Below are positions 1 through 4,962 of a stretch of DNA of 6,664 nucleotides, piece after piece. The DNA is from DALYJJ01 sp031969915 (lineage in GTDB: Bacteria > Acidobacteriota > Terriglobia > Bryobacterales > Bryobacteraceae), in NCBI GenBank assembly GCA_031969915.1, contig DALYJJ010000232.1, positions 1-6,664 of the forward strand, written 5' to 3'. The notes beneath the pieces were generated by a model. It worked only from the letters and a program-made list of their open reading frames with translations. It did no database searches and had not been told where the DNA came from. Position 1 is the first letter of the stretch. The number at the start of each line of letters is the position of its first letter. Made by a program: the position numbers and the translations under genes.

Positions 1-602
1 CGGCCGGAGCGAGGGTTGCCGGGGTCCGCCGGCTTCTGTGTGCAGGGCTCGCAGCCGATGCTCAGATAACCCTGCTGGTAGAGGGGAAGCGAAGGGATCT
101 CGTTCGCCGCGACGTACGCCCAGACGTCCTGCATGGTCCAGGCGGCCAGCGGGCTCACCTTGCGGATGGTCTTGCCCGTGGGCCAGCGGTGCGTTTCTTC
201 CACCTGCAGGTTCGCCCGCGTCGGCGATTGCTCGCGGCGGAGCCCGGTGAACCAATACTCGAACGGATCGAGCCCACGCATCAAGGGCTCCACTTTGCGC
301 GCCTGGCAGCAGCCGGCGGGATCGGTCCGGTAAAGGTGTTCAGGAGCGCTGGGCGACGGCAGTAAGTTCACTAAGTTCAGGTTCCAGTCGCGGGCCAATT
401 GGTCGCGATAGGCGTACGTTTCGGCGAAATGGTAACCGGTTTCAAGGAACAGGACGGGTATCGCGGGCTCTAGGGCGCGGACCAGGTGCACGACCACCAT
501 GTCCTCGGCCTGGAAGCTGGAGGTGACGCAGGCTTCCCCGGGCTGAGCGGTGGCGAGGATGCGCCCGATGGCCGCTTGGGCCTCGGCGAGGAGGTCAGGC
601 AT
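1..602 (-). CDS. cysH: Assimilatory APS reductase (CysH family), 3' end cut by the window edge
   Basis: Reduces adenylyl sulfate (APS) to sulfite and AMP in the cytoplasm, with thioredoxin or a similar reductant, in assimilatory sulfate reduction. About 200 residues are visible from the ATG at 602. An SSFQAED segment (residues 28-34) matches the family's SFGAED pyrophosphate loop. FLETGYHFAET follows at 52-62 and FTGLRREQS at 118-126. Cysteine pairs at 98-99 (GCCQARKVEPL) and 184/187 (SIGCEPCT) are the [4Fe-4S] ligands that distinguish APS reductases from cluster-free PAPS reductases. The frame runs off the left edge after PRSG, so the C-terminal catalytic cysteine (ECGLH-type motif, some 30 residues on) cannot be seen. 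The start overlaps the preceding gene by 8 bases and has GGAAAGGA 9 bases upstream (612..619). It is the last visible gene of the cysD-cysN-cysG(N)-cysH operon. The family is certain; the preference for APS over PAPS rests on the cysteine quartet. Confidence 0.95.
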   Translation of the reverse strand, partial: MPDLLAEAQAAIGRILATAQPGEACVTSSFQAEDMVVVHLVRALEPAIPVLFLETGYHFAETYAYRDQLARDWNLNLVNLLPSPSAPEHLYRTDPAGCCQARKVEPLMRGLDPFEYWFTGLRREQSPTRANLQVEETHRWPTGKTIRKVSPLAAWTMQDVWAYVAANEIPSLPLYQQGYLSIGCEPCTQKPADPGNPRSG

Positions 603-1128
603 GAGTCTGTGTCCTTTCCAAACGGATGGCATCCACCAGCGCGTACCACACGCGCTTGCGGGTTTCGAACTGCGGGAAGGCCGCCGCGATCTTCTGCCGA
701 AGCGAGGCGGCGAGGGTCAGGAACTTCGCGTACTCGGGGCCGTACTGGGCAGCGAGGCGTTCCTTGATCCGCACGGCGAGAGCGGGGCACTTACCATTGG
801 TAGAGACGGCGATGACCAAGTCGCCCTGGCGGTGCACCGAGGGGAAGTAGAACTGGCAGTGCGGGGGGTCGTCCAAGGCGTTGAAGAGCACGTTGCAGCG
901 GAGCGCCTCGGCGTGGATGGCGGCGTTGTGCGAGCGGTCGTCATCGGCGGCGATGGCGAGGAAGTAACCGGCAAGGTCGCCTGGCTGCCAGGGGCGGCGG
1001 AGCCAGGTGACGCGGGCGCCCGCGGCTTCGAGTTCCCGGACCTTGGGCTCGGCCTCGCGGCCGTCGCCGACGACCAGGCACGGCCGGCCGCCGAGGTTGA
1101 GCATCACGGGATAGGGCGGGGTGTTCAC
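595..1128 (-). CDS. Siroheme synthase N-terminal domain protein (precorrin-2 dehydrogenase / sirohydrochlorin ferrochelatase)
   Basis: A 177-residue stand-alone version of the CysG N-terminal domain (Met8/YlnF/SirC type). The family oxidises precorrin-2 with NAD+ to sirohydrochlorin, and some members also insert iron, giving siroheme for sulfite reductase. Residues 13-43 form a Rossmann start (LGGRPCLVVGDG, then EAEPKV and AGARVT); the glycine pattern GxGxxA is kept although the usual GGG is GDG. LAIAADDDR at 57-65 and NALDDP at 83-88 match the family's ATDDR and NVVDDP; the latter Asp is the one implicated in catalysis. AVSTNGKCPALAVRIKERL matches the ISTGGxSP loop, with Cys114 where Ser is usual. 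There is no methyltransferase (CobA/CysG-C) domain, so precorrin-2 must come from another gene. The start is GTG. It is preferred over the ATG at residue 9 because the upstream residues resemble the family's YLPLF lead-in and AGGGG lies 5 bases ahead. It overlaps cysN by GTGA and cysH by 8 bases. Ferrochelatase activity is not proven by sequence. Confidence 0.9.
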   Translation of the reverse strand: MNTPPYPVMLNLGGRPCLVVGDGREAEPKVRELEAAGARVTWLRRPWQPGDLAGYFLAIAADDDRSHNAAIHAEALRCNVLFNALDDPPHCQFYFPSVHRQGDLVIAVSTNGKCPALAVRIKERLAAQYGPEYAKFLTLAASLRQKIAAAFPQFETRKRVWYALVDAIRLERTQTHA

Positions 1129-2579
1129 AGCAGCCCCTGGTCCCGCAGCTCGGCGAGCACTTCGTGATGGTGGCGGCCGCGGGCGTCGAAGAGCACGACA
1201 TTTTCGCCCGCCTCGCGTAGGGCGTGGGGCAGGGGCGAATCGGGGTCGGCCACGATCAACGCGCGGCGGCCGTGCTGGGGCTCGAAGGCGAGGCGCTTGC
1301 TCGCCCGGAACTCGTCGTGGGGATCCGCGGCGGGCCGTTCGATCATGCCTGCGGCGAGGGTCAAATTTGTGATCGGATCGATCAGGATGAACGCTCCGGT
1401 GCGGCGGTTGCCGGCATACGAATCGAAGTGGAGCGGCTGGGTGGTTTCGACGACCGCCGCGCCGATCTGATTCAGTTCCAGGTGGTGTGCGTCCTCGCGG
1501 CGGAAGGAGTTGATCTCCGTCCGGTGCATCAGGCGGTGTACGCGCGCGGTGACCTGATGCGGGCCGTGGCGCAGGATGTAGGGCTTACCGGCGGCCAGCC
1601 GATCGCCGCCCATCCACACCAGGCTCGATTCAAACCATCGCCCGGTTTGGGGAGGAGCATCGGGGCTGGCCAGGATCCCGCCGCGGCCCAGGTCGATCTC
1701 GTCTTCGAGAGTGAGGGTGACCGACATCGGAGCGGTGGCTTCGGCCAGGTCGCCGTCCATGGTGGCGATGCGCGCCACGCGCGTGCGGCGGCCCGAGGGC
1801 AGCACCACGACCTCGTCGCCCGGGCGCACGCGGCCCGAGGCGATCTGTCCCGCGAAGCCGCGGAAATCCAAATCCGGGCGAATGACATACTGCACCGGAA
1901 AGCGGAAGGGCGCCTGGTCAAGGGCCTGGTCGACGTCCACGGTTTCGAGGTATTCGAGCAGCGAGGGACCGCTGTACCAGGGCATGCGCGCCGAGCGGAA
2001 CGTGACGTTGTCCCCTTCGAGCGCGCTCAGGGGAATGAAATCGAAGGCGACGCGGCGTAAGTGGGGAGTTAGTAACTCGAACTCCCGCCGCACCTGATCG
2101 AACCGGCGCTCGTCGAATTCAACCAGGTCCATCTTATTCACGGCCACGACCAGGCGGCGAATCCCGAGCAGGGAACTGACATAGGCGTGGCGGCGGGTCT
2201 GCTCCACCACCCCTTTGCGCGCGTCGATCAGGATGATGGAAAGGTCGACGGTGGAGGCGCCGGTGGCCATGTTGCGCGTGTACTGCTCGTGGCCCGGCGT
2301 GTCGGCGATGATGAACTTGCGCTTGTCCGTGGCGAAGTAGCGCCAGGCGACGTCGATGGTGATGCCCTGCTCGCGCTCGGCCCGCAGGCCGTCGGTGAGC
2401 AGCGAGAAGTCGAACGAACCGCCGGAGCGGTTCACTTTGCTCTTCCGGACCGCCTCCACCTGGTCGTCGTATGCGCCCTTGGTGTCGTAGAGCAGCCGGC
2501 CGATCAGCGTGCTCTTGCCGTCATCCACGCTGCCCGCGGTAGAGAAGCGGAGGAGCGATTTCTCCTTCGGTTCGCTCAT
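1125..2579 (-). CDS. cysN: Sulfate adenylyltransferase subunit 1 (ATP sulfurylase GTPase subunit), no fused APS kinase
   Basis: Regulatory GTPase subunit of the CysDN ATP sulfurylase. GTP hydrolysis drives the unfavourable formation of APS from sulfate and ATP. The 484-residue protein shows all translation-factor-type GTPase motifs: P-loop GSVDDGKST (16-24), REQGITIDV (69-77), DTPGH (93-97), NKMD (148-151) and SAL (185-187). Two beta-barrel domains follow, with RFPVQYVIRP near 226 and ITNLTLAAGMI at the end of the second barrel (403-413). About 71 residues come after that barrel. This is longer than the short tail of E. coli CysN but far too short for the roughly 200-residue CysC kinase of CysNC fusions, and no second Walker A motif is present. 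The ATG at 2579 shares its A with the TGA of cysD, and GAGGG lies 9 bases ahead inside cysD. The stop overlaps the next start by 4 bases. Identification is secure; only the tail is unexplained. Confidence 0.97.
   Translation of the reverse strand: MSEPKEKSLLRFSTAGSVDDGKSTLIGRLLYDTKGAYDDQVEAVRKSKVNRSGGSFDFSLLTDGLRAEREQGITIDVAWRYFATDKRKFIIADTPGHEQYTRNMATGASTVDLSIILIDARKGVVEQTRRHAYVSSLLGIRRLVVAVNKMDLVEFDERRFDQVRREFELLTPHLRRVAFDFIPLSALEGDNVTFRSARMPWYSGPSLLEYLETVDVDQALDQAPFRFPVQYVIRPDLDFRGFAGQIASGRVRPGDEVVVLPSGRRTRVARIATMDGDLAEATAPMSVTLTLEDEIDLGRGGILASPDAPPQTGRWFESSLVWMGGDRLAAGKPYILRHGPHQVTARVHRLMHRTEINSFRREDAHHLELNQIGAAVVETTQPLHFDSYAGNRRTGAFILIDPITNLTLAAGMIERPAADPHDEFRASKRLAFEPQHGRRALIVADPDSPLPHALREAGENVVLFDARGRHHHEVLAELRDQGLL
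1134..1138 (-). promoter_or_regulatory. Ribosome binding site deciding the GTG start of the siroheme gene
   Basis: On the minus strand AGGGG lies 5 bases before GTG at 1128. The later in-frame ATG at 1104 has no purine-rich run in front of it. The site sits inside the last codons of cysN (QGLL), so ribosomes finishing cysN would be positioned to reinitiate at the GTGA overlap. Confidence 0.6.
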
Positions 2580-3475
2580 CAGAAGTAACCCTCGCGTTTC
2601 TTCAATTCCATGGAGCCATCCTGGTCATGGTCGATGACCCGGTTTTCGCGTTCGCTACGCCGGAACGAGAACAACTCCTCGATAATCTTCGGGATCGTGT
2701 CCGCGTCCGAGCGGATGGCCCCGCTGCACGGCGTGCAGCCGAGCGAACGCATGCGGCAAGTGACGATCTCCGGCCGCTCGCCGGGAAGCAGTTTCACGTT
2801 CTCCTGCACCGGGATCAGCACTTCGCCCCGCACCAGCACCGGCCGCGGCTTGGCAAAGTACAGCGGTACCAGCGGAATCTGTTCCAGGCCGATGTACTGC
2901 CAGATGTCGAGTTCGGTCCAGTTGGACAAGGGAAAGACCCGGATCGACTCGCCGGGGTCCACCAGGCCGTTGAAGATGTTCCAAAGTTCCGGCCGCTGGT
3001 TCTTGGGGTCCCACTGGCCGTTCCGGTCACGGAAGGAGAAGACGCGCTCCTTGGCGCGCGAGCGCTCCTCGTCGCGCCGCCCGCCGCCGATGGCGGCGTC
3101 CGCCTTGGCCCACGCCAACCCGTCGAGCAGGGCCCGCGTGCGCAGCAGCCCGCAGCATTTCGCCGTTCCCAGATCGTAGGGGTTCGCGCCCTGCCGAATC
3201 GCCTCCTGGTTGGTGTACACCAGCAGTTCCGCGCCGATCGCACGGGTGAACTCGTCGCGAAACTCGATCATCTCCGGGTATTCGTACGTGGTGTCGATAT
3301 GCAGCAGCGGGAAGGGAAGCCGGCCTGGAAAGAACGCCTTGCGGGCCAGGTGCAACAGCACGGAGGAATCCTTGCCGATGGAGTAGAGCAGGACCGGCCG
3401 GGCGAATTGCGCGGCGACTTCGCGAAGCGTGAAGATCGCTTCGGCCTCGAGCGCGCGCAGGTGGGAGAGGGACAT
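2579..3475 (-). CDS. cysD: Sulfate adenylyltransferase subunit 2 (ATP sulfurylase catalytic subunit), unusual cysteine-rich variant
   Basis: Catalytic N-type ATP pyrophosphatase subunit of CysDN, forming APS and pyrophosphate from ATP and sulfate in the cytoplasm. Its 298 residues are close to the 302 of E. coli CysD. Diagnostic segments are the PP-loop YSIGKDSSVLLHLARKAF (31-48), RRDEERSRAKERVFSFRD (133-150), WDPKNQRPELWN (155-166), IRVFPLSNWTELDIWQYI (178-195) and the C-terminal GSMELKKREGYF. Two places differ from the family I know. KCCG at 106-109 stands where E. coli has KHTD. GCTPCSG at 246-252 stands where GCWPLTG is usual. This gives a CC...CxxC set (Cys107, 108, 247, 250) like that of APS reductases; Cys240 is additional. 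The ATG at 3475 is the only ordinary start after an in-frame TAG upstream, and the residues right after it align with the family N terminus. The ribosome binding site is weak. First gene of the sulfate operon, probably read from the promoter at 3488..3515. Confidence 0.96.
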   Translation of the reverse strand: MSLSHLRALEAEAIFTLREVAAQFARPVLLYSIGKDSSVLLHLARKAFFPGRLPFPLLHIDTTYEYPEMIEFRDEFTRAIGAELLVYTNQEAIRQGANPYDLGTAKCCGLLRTRALLDGLAWAKADAAIGGGRRDEERSRAKERVFSFRDRNGQWDPKNQRPELWNIFNGLVDPGESIRVFPLSNWTELDIWQYIGLEQIPLVPLYFAKPRPVLVRGEVLIPVQENVKLLPGERPEIVTCRMRSLGCTPCSGAIRSDADTIPKIIEELFSFRRSERENRVIDHDQDGSMELKKREGYF

Positions 3476-3487
3476 GTCCAGTGACAG

Positions 3488-3515
3488 AGTATCACAAGAT
3501 CCTAATCCCTATCAA
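3488..3515 (-). promoter_or_regulatory. Candidate sigma70-type promoter for the cysD operon
   Basis: On the minus strand TTGATA (3515..3510; 5 of 6 to TTGACA) is followed after 16 bases by GATACT (3493..3488; 4 of 6 to TATAAT). TG stands one base before the -10 box, as in extended -10 promoters. It sits in the only A+T-rich patch of the neighbourhood, in the short gap before cysD. Transcription would begin around 3481, leaving a leader of only about six bases before the ATG, which fits the lack of a good ribosome binding site. Seen by eye; a longer-leader promoter inside the DUF1501 gene cannot be excluded. Confidence 0.45.
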
Positions 3516-3523
3516 TATTAGGG
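3501..3523. repeat. Nested inverted repeats overlapping the -35 box (candidate operator)
   Basis: Two inverted repeats share the same bases. CCTAAT (3501-3506) is matched by ATTAGG (3517-3522) across 10 bases. CCCTA (3507-3511) is matched by TAGGG (3519-3523) across 7 bases. The presumed -35 hexamer overlaps the left arm of the shorter pair and lies between the arms of the longer one, so a bound protein would block RNA polymerase. I do not recognise the motif as a known sulfur regulator site. No T-run follows and the stem is A+T-rich, so it does not look like a terminator. Confidence 0.35.
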
Positions 3524-3550
3524 TGATTGCCGGGAAAGGGGGCGGCCGAA

Positions 3551-4960
3551 TCAGCCGGCGGTCCGGAGCAGGCGGCGCACGGGCTCGCCTTTGCCGTCCT
3601 TGGTGACGTAGACGGGGCGCTGCTCGATGACCACGCCGGCGTTCGGGGCAAGCCCGAGGGCGGCGAACAGCGTGGCATGGAGGTCGGTGATGGTCACCGG
3701 GTCTTTCACGATGCTGCACGGGCGCTCGGGGGCGGTTTCGCCGTGCACCAGTCCCTGGCCGAACCCGCCGCCGAACAGCAGGACGCTTCCGGCTTCGGTG
3801 AAGTGGCGGTGCATGCCGTAGTGTTGCGGGGAGGTCATGCGTTCGGGCTGCTGGACCTGCTCCTTCACCTCTTTGCCCGGCTTGCCTTCGGTCATCATGT
3901 CGCGGCCGAACTCGCTGGCCAGGACGACGATGGTGCGGGACAGCAGGCCGCGCTGGTCGAGGTCGCGGATCAACCGTGCGATGGGCCGGTCAATCTGCTC
4001 TTTCATGGCGCGGGCGCGCTCGTGGCCGTTTTCATGGGTGTCCCAGTGGCGGAACGGGATGTACTCGGAGGTGATTTCGACGAAGCGGGCGCCGGATTCG
4101 GCGAGGCGGCGGGCCAGGAGACAGCCGAGGCCGAAGCGGCCGGTGTTGTAAGCGTCGTAGGACTCCTTTGGTTCGAGAGTGAGGTCGAAGGCGCGGGCGG
4201 CCGGTGAGCGGAGCAGGCGGTCGGCGTTCTCCAGGGAGCGCAGCAACGACTCGCGCTGATAGTCGCTTGCCGAGCGCAGCAGCGGGTTCGCGTCCACCAT
4301 CTGCCGGTACAACCGGTAGCGCCGTTCGAAGCGGCCGCCGGCCATCTTGGCCGGAGGTTGCACGCTGGCGATGGCGTCGCGCGGGTCGGCGATGAGGAAG
4401 GGGCCGTGTTCGGCGCCGAGGAAGCCCGCGGTGTGAAAGCTCTTGAGCGCGTCGCTTTCGGCGCCGATTTCCATGTTCTGGCCGACGGAGACGAACGCCG
4501 GCATGTCGGGGTTCTTCGGTCCCAGCAGTTTGGCCACCCACGAACCGATGTGGGGCATGGCGAGGGGCTGCGGCGGCTCGTAGCCCGTGTGCCAATGGTA
4601 CTGGTGGCGCGAGTGAAGGATGAAGCCGAGGTCACCCACGCGGTGCGAGCGAACGATGGTCCCGCGGTCCATGATCCGGGCGATTTCCGTCAGGCCCGCG
4701 GAGAAGCGCAGGCCATCGACCGCGGTGGGAATCGAAGGGAACGTGCTCAGTACGGCTTTGCTCTCGAGGCCCGGCTCGTAGGGTGTGTGGGCCTTGGGGT
4801 CGAAGGTCTCGGTCTGGGCCATGCCGCCGGCCATCCAGAGCAGGATGACCGTGTCGGCGGTGGCAGCGGGGCGGGCCGGCGGTTGGGCCAGTGCGCGGGG
4901 CGCGGCGCCGGCGAGGGCAGCGAGGGCGGAGTGTCGAAGGAAGTCGCGTCGGCTTGGCAT
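3551..4960 (-). CDS. Tat-exported DUF1501 protein (alkaline phosphatase/sulfatase-like superfamily)
   Basis: A 469-residue protein of the DUF1501 family, distant relatives of sulfatases and phosphatases whose substrate is unknown. It begins with a twin-arginine signal, SRRDFLRHSALAALAG, with likely cleavage after ALA at residue 25, so it should be exported folded. Family landmarks are LLWMAGGMAQTETFDPK (40-56; usual form GGPSQLDTFDPK), the His-rich HSRHQYHWHTGY (116-127), WDTHENGH (306-313), VVLASEFGRD (345-354) and ITDLHATLFAALGL (424-437). Asp/His in WDTH and DLHAT are candidate metal ligands by analogy to the superfamily. A charged stretch of about 25 residues (355-380, rich in Lys, Glu and Gln) follows EFGR and looks longer than usual. 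The reading frame is open far upstream, to 5374, but only the ATG at 4960 puts the Tat signal at the N terminus. It starts 2 bases after the stop of the DUF1553 gene, with no clear ribosome binding site, suggesting reinitiation. Family call is firm; activity is unknown. Confidence 0.9.
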   Translation of the reverse strand: MPSRRDFLRHSALAALAGAAPRALAQPPARPAATADTVILLWMAGGMAQTETFDPKAHTPYEPGLESKAVLSTFPSIPTAVDGLRFSAGLTEIARIMDRGTIVRSHRVGDLGFILHSRHQYHWHTGYEPPQPLAMPHIGSWVAKLLGPKNPDMPAFVSVGQNMEIGAESDALKSFHTAGFLGAEHGPFLIADPRDAIASVQPPAKMAGGRFERRYRLYRQMVDANPLLRSASDYQRESLLRSLENADRLLRSPAARAFDLTLEPKESYDAYNTGRFGLGCLLARRLAESGARFVEITSEYIPFRHWDTHENGHERARAMKEQIDRPIARLIRDLDQRGLLSRTIVVLASEFGRDMMTEGKPGKEVKEQVQQPERMTSPQHYGMHRHFTEAGSVLLFGGGFGQGLVHGETAPERPCSIVKDPVTITDLHATLFAALGLAPNAGVVIEQRPVYVTKDGKGEPVRRLLRTAG

Positions 4961-4962
4961 GG

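Noticed and set aside
1..602. Reading cysH as a broken gene because no complete frame is present.
   Set aside because: The frame is uninterrupted from the ATG at 602 to the left edge and all expected motifs are in order. It is cut by the window, not decayed.
1224..3484. Plus-strand open frames of about 280 codons each at 1224..2060 and 2627..3484, opposite cysN and cysD.
   Set aside because: They mirror codon-biased genes on the minus strand, show no recognisable motifs, and neither has a convincing ribosome binding site.
3481..3495. GTGA-N7-TCAC inverted repeat over the -10 region of the cysD promoter, resembling a CRP-like half-site pair.
   Set aside because: The spacing is one base off the CRP pattern, the arms are only 4 bases, and such pairs arise easily by chance.
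3476..3550. Possible intrinsic terminator after the DUF1501 gene.
   Set aside because: The only inverted repeats have A+T-rich or very short stems and no T-run follows on the minus strand.
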